DNA from: RGIG5579 sp045590715
GTDB lineage: Bacteria > Bacillota > Clostridia > Oscillospirales > SIG627
Direction: 5' to 3'
DNA: 11,345 nt
NCBI GenBank assembly: GCA_045590715.1
Contig: JAZNRO010000060.1
Location: 1 to 11,345 of the forward strand
Below the pieces are notes generated by a model that was not told the DNA's origin, searched no databases, and was given only the letters and a program-made list of their open reading frames with translations. Shown one piece after another: positions 1 through 7,153 of the stretch. The number at the start of each line of letters is the position of its first letter. Positions within the stretch are counted from its first letter, which is position 1. The position numbers and the translations under genes were made by a program.

Positions 1-39
1 CTAGTCATTGTCTTCCTAAGACCGCTTGGCCTCCGACTT
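1..39. other. Sequencing adapter (MGI/BGI type) plus partial barcode; not genomic
   Basis: Bases 8-39 start TTGTCTTCCTAAG and end GGCCTCCGACTT. All 32 bases are the exact reverse complement of the read-1 adapter used on MGI/BGISEQ/DNBSEQ instruments, as I remember it. In that library design a 10-base sample barcode follows the adapter, so bases 1-7 fit the first seven barcode bases, read on the minus strand. The adapter ends exactly at base 39, and sequence with biological organisation (hairpin, terminator, tRNAs) follows. This stretch is assembly contamination at a contig end and should not be annotated as a gene. Confidence 0.95.
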
Positions 40-40
40 G

Positions 41-58
41 TTGTGCCTTGCGGCACAA
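41..58. other. Small hairpin at the start of native sequence
   Basis: A perfect 7-bp stem (TTGTGCC / GGCACAA) encloses the loop TTGC. It lies beyond the tRNA-operon terminator and directly beside the adapter junction, so what it belongs to (a leftward leader, or a terminator of a gene outside the window) cannot be seen. It has no T-run on the minus strand. Confidence 0.35.
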
Positions 59-61
59 ATG

Positions 62-96
62 AAAAAATCCTGAAAACTGAGTTTTCAGGATTTTTT
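62..96 (-). terminator. Rho-independent terminator of the tRNA operon
   Basis: A perfect 16-bp inverted repeat (62-77 with 81-96) has a 3-base loop and ends in six T on the minus strand, directly after the CCA of tRNA-Cys. The arm is AAAAAATCCTGAAAAC. It ends the leftward Asp-Phe-Gly-Cys tRNA transcript. Because the arms carry A and T runs at both ends, it could also work for transcripts from the other side. Confidence 0.9.
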
Positions 97-169
97 GGAG
101 GCGCCACCCGGAATCGGACCGGGGATAGAGGTGTTGCAGACCTTTGCCTTACCGCTTGGCCATGGCGCC
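96..169 (-). tRNA. trnC: tRNA-Cys (GCA)
   Basis: Read on the minus strand it has a 7-bp acceptor stem (GGCGCCA / TGGCGCC), discriminator U, encoded CCA (98-96), a normal T arm, and a 7-base anticodon loop with GCA at 137-135. Without CCA it is 71 nt, typical of bacterial tRNA-Cys. It is the last tRNA of the operon and runs straight into the terminator. Confidence 0.97.
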
Positions 170-177
170 TAATAATA

Positions 178-201
178 ATGGGCACGTTTTGGCGTACCCA
201 T
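178..201 (-). other. Intercistronic hairpin between tRNA-Gly and tRNA-Cys
   Basis: A 9-bp stem (178-186 with 193-201) has a 6-base loop. One position is C/A on the plus strand but becomes a G-U pair in minus-strand RNA, so the fold fits the direction of tRNA transcription. It is followed by the AU-rich ATTATTATT and not by a U-run. A processing or spacer element in the polycistronic tRNA precursor is more likely than a terminator. Confidence 0.45.
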
Positions 202-207
202 ATTTTT

Positions 208-283
208 TGGAGCGGATTACGGGGATCGAACCCGCCACCTCAACCTTGGCAAGGTTGCGCTCTACCAAATGAGCTAAATCCGC
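208..283 (-). tRNA. trnG: tRNA-Gly (GCC)
   Basis: Minus-strand cloverleaf with acceptor GCGGATT / AATCCGC, discriminator U, encoded CCA (210-208), D arm GCTC...GAGC, anticodon stem CAACC / GGTTG around the loop TTGCCAA (anticodon GCC), and T arm GCGGG-TTCGATC-CCCGT. It is 73 nt plus CCA. Its 5' end lies only 3 nt from the CCA of tRNA-Phe, so the precursor must be cut between them. Confidence 0.97.
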
Positions 284-286
284 AGG

Positions 287-362
287 TGGTGCCTCCGGTC
301 GGAATTGAACCAACGACACGGGGATTTTCAGTCCCCTGCTCTACCAACTGAGCTACAGAGGC
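287..362 (-). tRNA. trnF: tRNA-Phe (GAA)
   Basis: Minus-strand cloverleaf with acceptor GCCTCTG / CGGAGGC (one wobble), discriminator A, encoded CCA (289-287), and anticodon stem GGGGA / TCCCC around the loop CTGAAAA (anticodon GAA). It is 73 nt plus CCA. It is the second tRNA of the leftward operon. Confidence 0.97.
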
Positions 363-380
363 ATACAGCAAGGGCTGTAT
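363..380. other. Hairpin in the tRNA-Asp / tRNA-Phe spacer
   Basis: A perfect 7-bp stem (ATACAGC / GCTGTAT) with a 4-base loop abuts the 5' end of tRNA-Phe. On the plus strand it is followed by a T run (381-385), so it looks like a small terminator facing against the tRNA operon. On the transcribed minus strand it would fold in the spacer directly before the RNase P cleavage site of tRNA-Phe. Confidence 0.5.
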
Positions 381-389
381 TTTTTAAAG

Positions 390-466
390 TGGCGACCCGA
401 AGGGGACTCGAACCCCTGACCTCTAGCGTGACAGGCTAGCGTTCTAACCAACTGAACTACCAGGCC
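390..466 (-). tRNA. trnD: tRNA-Asp (GTC)
   Basis: Minus-strand cloverleaf with a 7-bp acceptor containing several G-U pairs (GGCCTGG / TCGGGTC), discriminator G, encoded CCA (392-390), anticodon stem CTAGC / GCTAG around the loop CTGTCAC (anticodon GTC), and T arm AGGGG-TTCGAGT-CCCCT. It is 74 nt plus CCA. It is the first gene after the operon promoter. Confidence 0.97.
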
Positions 467-510
467 AAAAGATGCAATGGAAAAGGACGATTCCCTCTCA
501 AAGCCTATGT

Positions 511-540
511 AGTATATCATAAAGGCGCATTTTTTGTCAA
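511..540 (-). promoter_or_regulatory. Promoter of the tRNA operon
   Basis: On the minus strand there is a perfect -35 TTGACA (540-535), an 18-base spacer, and a -10 TATACT (516-511). Transcription would start around base 504, about 40 nt before tRNA-Asp. A near-consensus promoter fits a stable-RNA operon. Confidence 0.8.
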
Positions 541-560
541 TACTTTCAAAAAGAAAAAAG

Positions 561-595
561 CAAAAAGAAAGGCCCGGATGCAGAAGCATCCGGGC
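561..595 (-). terminator. Terminator of the adhesin operon
   Basis: A perfect 10-bp GC-rich stem (GCCCGGATGC / GCATCCGGGC, 572-581 with 586-595) with a 4-base loop lies 17 bases past the adhesin stop codon. On the minus strand it is followed by CTTTCTTTTTG. On the plus strand it is followed by TGTTTTTT, so it could act in both directions. It insulates the tRNA promoter from the adhesin gene. Confidence 0.85.
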
Positions 596-612
596 TGTTT
601 TTTATGGTTCCA

Positions 613-3600
613 TTATTGTGCCTGATTCTCTTTTCTTCTGCGGGTGGTGGAAATGATCATTCCGCCGCCGCTGATAAAGAGGAGAGCGAACCAAAGGGTC
701 ACAAGGGATCCGTCACCGGTCTGGGGGATGGCAGGTGCTTCGGAAGAAGCGGGAGGATCCTGGGGTTTTGTGGTAACGGTAGGTGTGGTAGTCGTTGTGG
801 GGGGAGTAGGCTTTGTAAACTGATTCCGGAATACAAAGCGGTAATTCATCTCATCCACATCTTTGCCGTTCACCTTATAACTTACCACAAGTTTTCCTTC
901 ATCGTTATCGGAAACCGTAACCTCAATTTCATATACCTTTTCATCGTAGGTAACACCGGTTTTGCCGGTATTCTTTTCGCTGATGGTATAGAAATAAGTG
1001 CCGGGCTGGGTAAAAGTGATGGCGCCAAAGGAAATAAGGCCGTTTTCAGGGCTTTCTACCGTTTCGATAGGAGTATCTTCACCTTTTTCACGAAGTTCAA
1101 ACAGGAATCCGGAAGGATCGGTGCTGTCACCGGTCATCTTCTTTTCAACGGTAAATTGCACTTTTCCGTCTTCCAGTACGTACTGATTATAGAAATCGAT
1201 GGAGCTTGCTGGCATGGTTTTCTTTACACCGTCTTCTTCCACGACTGCCACGATCGTAGTATCCGCCAGAAGCTGGCCCTTATGGTTATCGGTAACCACG
1301 ACGCTTACGTGATACTCTGTCTTATCGTAAACGATGCCGGGCAAGGGATTTGCGGGGATCTTTTCACGGATCAGGTAGTAACACACGCCTTCACCGCGAT
1401 AAGTAAAATCACCGAAATCAATATATCCGCTGGGATCGTTATTGACCGTTCTCTTTTCACCGGAAAGATGCTCGGTTTCGAAATCACTTTCTGTTTGAAT
1501 CAGTTCAAAAGTAAATTCAAACCTGCCGGGAGAAAGCAGTTTTCCATCCAGTTCCTTGTGCGCGTGGAAATCCACTTTTACGTTTTCAGGAGCGTAAGTA
1601 TTTTTAAACTGAAGCGCTCTGTCGTCTACTACGCGCCAGGAGGAAGTAAGACCGCCCCGGTCGTTATCCTTTACCTGTACTTCAACGATAAAGAAATCGG
1701 TAGAATAGGTCACGCCGTTGCCGCTGGGACCGGAAAGCTCGGTGATCTTATAATAGTAAGTACCGCGCTGGGTGAAAGTAATGGGATCAAAGCGGAAGGC
1801 AGCTTTTTCTCCGTCGGCAGAAGCCAGATTTTCTGTACGGCGAACAAGGGGATTTGCCTTGGGGGCGCCTGTTTGATCTGCTACTTCTTCCAGGTGGAAA
1901 GCAAATTCAGAAGCCACCATGGGTCTGCCGGTAAGGGTCTTTTCACCGCTGATCTGAACGGTAGTGTTACCGGTGATGGTATAGGTATTGGTAAACCGAA
2001 TGTCTGGAACAATACCTACGCCCAGTTTGCTTATAACGGTATTTGCTACCAGGTCATTGCCGTTTTGGGTCACGTTTACGGTAATGTGGTATTCTGCCTT
2101 ATCATAAGTCATACCGAGTTTTGTTCCGGAAACTTCTTTTACTACATAGTAATGAGTGCCCAGAGCAGTATAGGAAATGGAATCAAACTGCTTTTGGCCG
2201 CTACCGGTTATGGTAATTTCTTCGGTAACACCACCGGGAAGTTTCGTTACAAAAGAACCATCGGTTTCGGTAAGGGTAAACTTGTAAGCTTCAGAAGTGT
2301 CGGGACTTCCCTCTTCTATTTTGTTTACAGTCCACAAAGCGGTAGCAGGATTCAGCACCATCTTATTGGTAAAGCTGATCTGATCTCCGGAAACGGGCTG
2401 TCCGTCTTTCGAGATCTGCACACTGCCTACCAATTTACTGTTGACATCGGCTTCGGCTTTCACTACCACATCATACTGGGTAGTTTCATCATATTCCATA
2501 CCGGGGATCTTATCCTGATTTGCCGGAACGATCTCTTTCAGAACGTAATGATCTTCCGTTACTGCGTTTAAGGGAATGTGGAAAGTAGCTTTGCCGGCAG
2601 AACCTACGGAGCGAACCGTAAAACTGGGCTGGGCAGCAACCGCGCCGCCCTCTACTTTGTAAAGACCAAAGAGGAATCCGGCACGAGAAATACCGGTGTT
2701 ATGGGAATCCTCAATCAGTTTGGTTGCGGTAAACTCAACACTGGTAGCAGAGGTGGTATATACATTTTCAAAGTTCTTTTCAAAAATAACGGTATTATTC
2801 TGGGGAGCAAGGGTAAGTCCGGTATCAAAATTCACTACTTCTGCTTCCATTTCACCGTCCAGATCGTGATCCGTAACCCGAACTTCCAAACGGCCGGTAG
2901 TAGCGTCATAGCTCATTCCGTCAATACGGTCGGCACTTTCGGGAATGATCTCGGAAACTTTGTAATAATAAGTACCGAGGGTATCAAAGGTCAAAGGACC
3001 GAATGTGTACGAGCCGCCGTTTGTAGTAACGGTTTGAGTTTGACCCACCTGGGTATACATTCCGGTGCTTGGATCATACTGTTCCAGTTTGAAGCTAAAG
3101 GACCTACCTGCCCACTGGAAGGCACCGGCGCGGTCATCTACGGTCTTTGTACCTGTGATAACAAGAGCGGTATCTGCCTTCTCGGGCGCATACTTATTGA
3201 TCACGCGACCGAAGGAAACTTCACTGGCAGAAATGGTACCGTTAAGAGTAGAATTTGCCTGATCCAGGGAGAAGCCTTGATCCGTGGACGGAATCTGTTC
3301 GGTAACCGTGTAGGTGGTACCTACGGGGATACCGGAAACGGTAACGAATTCGCCGTCTTTCAGGCTCACTTCAAATTTACCGTCAGCATCGGTAGTAACC
3401 TGGGTAATGGTACTGTGTCCGGATGCGGTAAAAGCTTTGCCTCCAACGTTTTCACCCTCCAGATCTACAGAAATGGTAAAGGCTTTATTCGTCAAAGCAT
3501 CGGGAACCTGGGTGAAGGGATGCTCTACGTCTTTGCTAACGATAAGACTTCCGAAAAGCTGCTCGTTATTTACAAACTCTAAAGCGGAAATGCTTTGAGA

Positions 3601-6600
3601 AGTAACGGTAACATCTGCTTCTTTGCCATTTACGGGAGAGCCGTTTACGTAAACGCTCTGCACGGCAAAGGTAGCGCCTGCCGGAATTTCTTCTGCAACG
3701 TGATACGTACCGGCAGAAAGACCGATGATATAAACTGTCTCGCCGCCTTTTATTTTTACCTTACCGCCGTAAAGCAGATCCTCACGACCCGCTTCTGCGC
3801 CGGAATCGGTAAGTCTTACCACTCTGGCGCCGGAGGTATTACCGGAAATGACGAAAGTGAATTCTCCGCTGTTTTCATAGCCCTGTGCCAGGGTCTTGGT
3901 AAGGCGGATGCCGGTTGCAGGGGTAACGGTCAGTTTTCCGTTATTGCCCTGGGTAGAATAGGTGTAATAAACGTTACCGTCCTTCACAACGAAGGGATGA
4001 TCGGTATAACCCATGGTCTGGGTCTTCATCGGATCTTCTTTGGGGCTGATCTCAAAGTCGTAATAACGGTGAACGGTATCCTTCGGAATGATCCAGCCGT
4101 TTCCTTCTTTTACCGCTTCGTCCAGCGCCTCTGAAGAGATAGATTCATAGTGATAATGAACACGGTAAGAGCCGTTTTTCAGTTTTTCAAATACCTGGAT
4201 GGCGTGATAGAAGCCGGTACCAATAGGCTTTGTCGCACCGGTATATTCTGCATAAGTATCCGTACCGGTCTTCTGAAGAACGGGGGTGTCGTAGGTATAA
4301 TAATATCTTTCGTTCTGAATAGAAGGCTCAAAGTGAGAATAGGTGTTTTGGGTGGTGTCTTCCGGATCGGTATCCCACTTATTGGAATAGAAGGTGTAGC
4401 CGTTTTGATCCACATAACTCTTGAAAGACGGGTCGGTCTCGTAGAGATTTTCAAGATTCCAATCCTTTAAATCGCCGCGAAGCGCCACTTCGTAAAGAAG
4501 ACGGATGGGGGCATTTGCCGTACCCTGTTCCAGTTCCAGGCTATCAAGCTTTATGATCTGACCGTTAGCATTTACTTCTACTTCTGCTTCATAAGTAAGT
4601 GTAGGAACCAAGGATGCGGGAATTTTCCAAACTACGATGGTGTCAAGGGTATCAAGACTTGTGGCGATACGCACAGACATATACATCATATCGGTATTGG
4701 CAACGCCGGGGACGACAGTAGTATCACCCAAAAATCCGTAGGAACGAACTACGTGAGTGGCACCTTTCGCCTTAGCGGCGGCGATTTGTTCCGCAGTCAT
4801 CCCTTTATGGAAGAAGTCTACATACTCAAACTTGCTTTCGCCGTCTGCACTATTTTCAATTTCTTTGGCAAACCAGCCGATATAATGCTGGAATTCACCG
4901 GTGGTCTTGTCGTAATAAAGTTGCTTATGATCGTATGCATCCTGTACCAAAGCGGTGGCTACTGCATCATTGGTAATGCCGATGCGCTGTTTTACAGAAT
5001 TTACAAGATCCTTTCCAAGTGCGTTTTCCGCTATGATAGAATCGGTGTGCCCTACCGGGAATTTTTCCGCCAGAGCCTGGCCGGAGAACAGTCTTTCGCC
5101 TACCACGATACCGGCAACATCCGTTACTTCCATAAACTGACCGATCTTATCAGCAAAGGTTAAGTATCCGTCGTGATTGGTATCTTTTTCTACGTAGGTA
5201 GGATAGTATTTAGACTGAAGAATAATTTCCGCAACGATGCTTTCAAAAGCACTGAGCATCTCTTCATCGCTCTGTGCGGGGAAATAGCGGTCTACGTAGT
5301 ATCTGTCCTGAGAGGTCAGTTTTTCCGCAGGTACGGAAGAATTTTGCGTGGTAAGATAAGAATAATTGGGATTCCAACCACCACTGCCGGAGCGGTAAAC
5401 GTTGATGCTCTGTCCGTTTAAAAACTCATTCCAAAGTTCATTCTGAACATCGCTGGCATCAACGGGATTCAGAATACTCAATGCCTCTGCACGGTTAAAA
5501 ACGGAATTGCCGTAAGGCAGGGTATACATCAAAGGAATATTGTCATAATGGGAGCCAATCTCTTTTTTGGCAAAAGCGGCGGTAAGAGAGGTTAAAAATG
5601 CAATGGTATCGCGATGTCTGTACTGGCCGGTACTTCCCTCATAATTATAGAGGTTACTGGTACCAAGATCCGTTCTATTATCGTTACCGTTATAGTCATT
5701 ATTTGCCATGGTAGGCTCGCCGTCGGTCATCAAAACCATAATAGGAATTCTCTTGGTGCCAACCTGAACGCCGCTCTGTACCGTAGGATCTGCCGCCAGA
5801 AGAACTTTCATCGCTTCATAGATGCCGTCCTGCATATAAGTACCTCTGGCGGTTTCAAAACGGTTCTTGGAAACGCTTTGTCCAGAAGAATTCTTTACTC
5901 CGCTTCTTACCTCCAGCGCATAATTGGCATTATTTCCAACACTGACGGAAGCAAGATACTGACCGGCAGTAGTAGTGGTATAACTGTCAAGAGGAAGAAC
6001 GATCTGGGTTATACCGCCGGCATTGGTAAATTCTTTATCCGTATTACCGGCATATACCACAACCGCTACTCGGTTATTGGCGTTCAAACTCAAAAGGTCA
6101 GAAATGGCCTTATTGGTTGCCTCTACCAGTTCATCTACGGCGCTACCGCGGTTATCGTCGGTAGAACGCATGGAACTGGAAAGATCCAAGATCAGAACCG
6201 TATCGGTAGGAATGGTAGAATAACCCTTGATCTGCTTATTACTTGCAATGGCAGATAAAGCAACCAGGAAGTTGTCTCCCTTATCCTGAATGGAAATGGT
6301 GTGTTCTCTTCTATCAGAATCTACATACACGGCATCTTTTTTCAACTGGTCGGGAATCTGATCCGCTTCGAAAACGGACTTATCCGTCCAGACACCGCCT
6401 GCAAATTCGGTACTGAGAACGTATTCCAGTTCAGCCTTGGTCTGTACGCCAAAATACTCTTTCCACTGATCGAGAGTATGTTCATCTGCTACTCTAATGG
6501 CATCAGACACAGCAGATACAGAGAGAAATGCCAAGGGCAAGCAAGGCATCAGCAGTGCCAAGGAAAGAATAATACTTGTAAGTTTCATTCCAAATCGTTT

Positions 6601-6603
6601 CAT
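613..6603 (-). CDS. Giant LPXTG-anchored vWA adhesin with eight isopeptide-type pilin/Cna-B repeats
   Basis: Secreted, wall-anchored protein of 1996 residues, probably for adhesion. Residues 1-31 are a signal peptide (likely cut after V-S-A31). Residues 65-77 carry the AGGVWTDKSVF motif common in clostridial vWA adhesins. Residues 131-465 are a von Willebrand A domain with a MIDAS-like set: D140-x-S142-x-S144, T255, D294. An EF-hand-like loop follows (D474, N476, D478, T482, D485). Residues 896-1930 are eight tandem pilin/Cna-B-like domains. Residues 1930-1958 are a Thr/Pro wall spacer, then the sorting signal I1959-PQTG, a hydrophobic segment (1966-1986) and an RRRK tail. The start is set by a perfect AAGGAGG 7 bases before ATG. 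No sortase or other pilin gene is in view, so the anchoring sortase must be elsewhere. It could be a pilus-tip protein or a stand-alone fibrillar adhesin; the ligand is unknown. Class confidence is high. Confidence 0.95.
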   Translation of the reverse strand: MKRFGMKLTSIILSLALLMPCLPLAFLSVSAVSDAIRVADEHTLDQWKEYFGVQTKAELEYVLSTEFAGGVWTDKSVFEADQIPDQLKKDAVYVDSDRREHTISIQDKGDNFLVALSAIASNKQIKGYSTIPTDTVLILDLSSSMRSTDDNRGSAVDELVEATNKAISDLLSLNANNRVAVVVYAGNTDKEFTNAGGITQIVLPLDSYTTTTAGQYLASVSVGNNANYALEVRSGVKNSSGQSVSKNRFETARGTYMQDGIYEAMKVLLAADPTVQSGVQVGTKRIPIMVLMTDGEPTMANNDYNGNDNRTDLGTSNLYNYEGSTGQYRHRDTIAFLTSLTAAFAKKEIGSHYDNIPLMYTLPYGNSVFNRAEALSILNPVDASDVQNELWNEFLNGQSINVYRSGSGGWNPNYSYLTTQNSSVPAEKLTSQDRYYVDRYFPAQSDEEMLSAFESIVAEIILQSKYYPTYVEKDTNHDGYLTFADKIGQFMEVTDVAGIVVGERLFSGQALAEKFPVGHTDSIIAENALGKDLVNSVKQRIGITNDAVATALVQDAYDHKQLYYDKTTGEFQHYIGWFAKEIENSADGESKFEYVDFFHKGMTAEQIAAAKAKGATHVVRSYGFLGDTTVVPGVANTDMMYMSVRIATSLDTLDTIVVWKIPASLVPTLTYEAEVEVNANGQIIKLDSLELEQGTANAPIRLLYEVALRGDLKDWNLENLYETDPSFKSYVDQNGYTFYSNKWDTDPEDTTQNTYSHFEPSIQNERYYYTYDTPVLQKTGTDTYAEYTGATKPIGTGFYHAIQVFEKLKNGSYRVHYHYESISSEALDEAVKEGNGWIIPKDTVHRYYDFEISPKEDPMKTQTMGYTDHPFVVKDGNVYYTYSTQGNNGKLTVTPATGIRLTKTLAQGYENSGEFTFVISGNTSGARVVRLTDSGAEAGREDLLYGGKVKIKGGETVYIIGLSAGTYHVAEEIPAGATFAVQSVYVNGSPVNGKEADVTVTSQSISALEFVNNEQLFGSLIVSKDVEHPFTQVPDALTNKAFTISVDLEGENVGGKAFTASGHSTITQVTTDADGKFEVSLKDGEFVTVSGIPVGTTYTVTEQIPSTDQGFSLDQANSTLNGTISASEVSFGRVINKYAPEKADTALVITGTKTVDDRAGAFQWAGRSFSFKLEQYDPSTGMYTQVGQTQTVTTNGGSYTFGPLTFDTLGTYYYKVSEIIPESADRIDGMSYDATTGRLEVRVTDHDLDGEMEAEVVNFDTGLTLAPQNNTVIFEKNFENVYTTSATSVEFTATKLIEDSHNTGISRAGFLFGLYKVEGGAVAAQPSFTVRSVGSAGKATFHIPLNAVTEDHYVLKEIVPANQDKIPGMEYDETTQYDVVVKAEADVNSKLVGSVQISKDGQPVSGDQISFTNKMVLNPATALWTVNKIEEGSPDTSEAYKFTLTETDGSFVTKLPGGVTEEITITGSGQKQFDSISYTALGTHYYVVKEVSGTKLGMTYDKAEYHITVNVTQNGNDLVANTVISKLGVGIVPDIRFTNTYTITGNTTVQISGEKTLTGRPMVASEFAFHLEEVADQTGAPKANPLVRRTENLASADGEKAAFRFDPITFTQRGTYYYKITELSGPSGNGVTYSTDFFIVEVQVKDNDRGGLTSSWRVVDDRALQFKNTYAPENVKVDFHAHKELDGKLLSPGRFEFTFELIQTESDFETEHLSGEKRTVNNDPSGYIDFGDFTYRGEGVCYYLIREKIPANPLPGIVYDKTEYHVSVVVTDNHKGQLLADTTIVAVVEEDGVKKTMPASSIDFYNQYVLEDGKVQFTVEKKMTGDSTDPSGFLFELREKGEDTPIETVESPENGLISFGAITFTQPGTYFYTISEKNTGKTGVTYDEKVYEIEVTVSDNDEGKLVVSYKVNGKDVDEMNYRFVFRNQFTKPTPPTTTTTPTVTTKPQDPPASSEAPAIPQTGDGSLVTLWFALLFISGGGMIISTTRRRKENQAQ
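814..3918 (-). repeat. Eight degenerate tandem isopeptide-domain repeats in the adhesin
   Basis: This codes for residues 896-1930 of the adhesin. Each unit of 120-140 residues begins with a strand holding a Lys, has a central Glu in a (Y/H)xx(K/T/S)E-type strand followed by G-(M/V)-xYD, and ends in an F-x-N-x-Y-like strand. The candidate Lys/Glu/Asn triads are 903/971 or 972/1012, 1024/1102/1136, 1153/1218/1280, 1295/1357/1413, 1428/1490/1539, 1555/1622/1668, 1683/1747/1806 and 1821/1876/1927. Streptococcal pilin (Spy0128/FctA) and Cna-B domains use this triad to form self-made covalent bonds that stiffen stalks. The repeats diverge in sequence, so they are not recent duplications. Confidence 0.85.
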
Positions 6604-6605
6604 TT

Positions 6606-6995
6606 TTAAGCCTCCTTAGGTGGATCTGTTTCGATCTCATTTGAAAATACTTTATTATTTTTTGGACAGATGCAAACGCCGATGAGATCCTGGCCTTCTT
6701 TGAAATAGGCACATTCGGCGCAGTCCTTTTCCGGGATATCCCTTCCTTTATAATGGGAACATACGTCCTGCATTTTTGTTACAAAGGGAAAGCCCTCTTC
6801 GGTGTACCGAGGCTCTTCCAAGAAATCCGGGTAGATGGGCATGGGATCGATATCCGGATTTAAGCGGTCACACTCTTCGTAATATCCGTAATAGAGATCG
6901 AATCGGCTTCCGTGAAGTTCTACCCTTTTATAAAGTTCTCCTTCTGAAAAGACAGCGGGAGGAGAAAGGGCATCCGTTTCAAACAGTCGTTTCAT
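6606..6995 (-). CDS. Cys-rich small protein, unknown function, coupled to the adhesin
   Basis: I do not recognise this 129-residue protein. It is acidic, has no signal peptide or membrane segment, and is therefore probably cytoplasmic. The N-terminal half is rich in Tyr and Pro. The C-terminal half has a cysteine pattern (C79, C92-x-x-C95, C108-x-C110, after an HYKGRDIPEKDC stretch) that looks like a small zinc-binding knuckle. The start ATG has AGGAG six bases upstream. Its TAA ends two bases before the adhesin ATG, and its last codons (CCA CCT AAG GAG GCT) contain the adhesin's Shine-Dalgarno. The two are therefore co-transcribed and probably translationally coupled. It could be a regulator, a chaperone-like helper for the adhesin, or an unrelated cargo protein; the sequence does not decide. 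Confidence 0.85.
   Translation of the reverse strand: MKRLFETDALSPPAVFSEGELYKRVELHGSRFDLYYGYYEECDRLNPDIDPMPIYPDFLEEPRYTEEGFPFVTKMQDVCSHYKGRDIPEKDCAECAYFKEGQDLIGVCICPKNNKVFSNEIETDPPKEA
6611..6617 (-). promoter_or_regulatory. Adhesin ribosome binding site inside the upstream gene
   Basis: AAGGAGG on the minus strand is a full match to the anti-Shine-Dalgarno and lies 7 bases before the adhesin ATG. It lies within the last codons of the 129-residue gene, so ribosomes finishing that gene end on top of it. This fixes the adhesin start and implies coupling. Confidence 0.9.
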
Positions 6996-7020
6996 TTTTT
7001 TCTCCTAATAGGCATAGCAA

Positions 7021-7064
7021 AAGATCTGCTACACTGTTTTTCTACCTACAGTATAGCAGATCTT
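7021..7064 (-). promoter_or_regulatory. 44-bp inverted repeat over a likely extended -10 promoter of the adhesin operon
   Basis: Arms 7021-7037 and 7048-7064 pair at 16 of 17 positions around a 10-base loop; the one mismatch is a G-U pair in minus-strand RNA. The right arm contains, on the minus strand, TGC-TATACT (7058-7050), an extended -10, with a weak -35 ATAACA (7079-7074). Transcription would start in the loop, about 50 bases before the Cys-rich gene. The element could be an operator for a dimeric regulator, or a terminator for the regulator gene upstream (its minus-strand U tract is only TTTT). Both readings are open. Confidence 0.6.
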
Positions 7065-7153
7065 ATTTTCTGTTGTTATTACCTAAAAAAGGATTTTTCG
7101 GACATATTTTGAAAAGGGCAATATATCTTTTTTACGCCCGAAGGATATATTCC

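Noticed and set aside
20..40. tRNA-like D-arm sequence (GGCCAAGCGGT on the minus strand, the same 11 bases as in tRNA-Cys)
   Set aside because: It lies inside the full-length adapter match, no anticodon stem with a U33 can be built, and the shared 11 bases are coincidental.
43..351. Plus-strand open frame of 102 codons
   Set aside because: It runs antisense across the terminator and three complete tRNA genes and has no ribosome site.
353..589. Minus-strand open frame of 78 codons
   Set aside because: It overlaps tRNA-Asp, its promoter and the adhesin terminator; no ribosome site.
604..2571. Plus-strand open frame of 655 codons (with further long ones at 2578-3582, 3595-4134 and 5614-6258)
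   Set aside because: All are antisense to the adhesin. Their length comes from its codon use; the translations show no domain, no ribosome sites are present, and the minus strand has clear domains throughout.
6503..6712. Minus-strand open frame of 69 codons across the junction of the Cys-rich gene and adhesin
   Set aside because: It is out of frame with both well-supported genes and lacks a ribosome site.
7125..7153. AT-rich inverted repeat (AATATATC / GATATATT) just past the regulator stop as its terminator
   Set aside because: The stem is weak, the loop is long, and there is no proper U-run after it on the minus strand.
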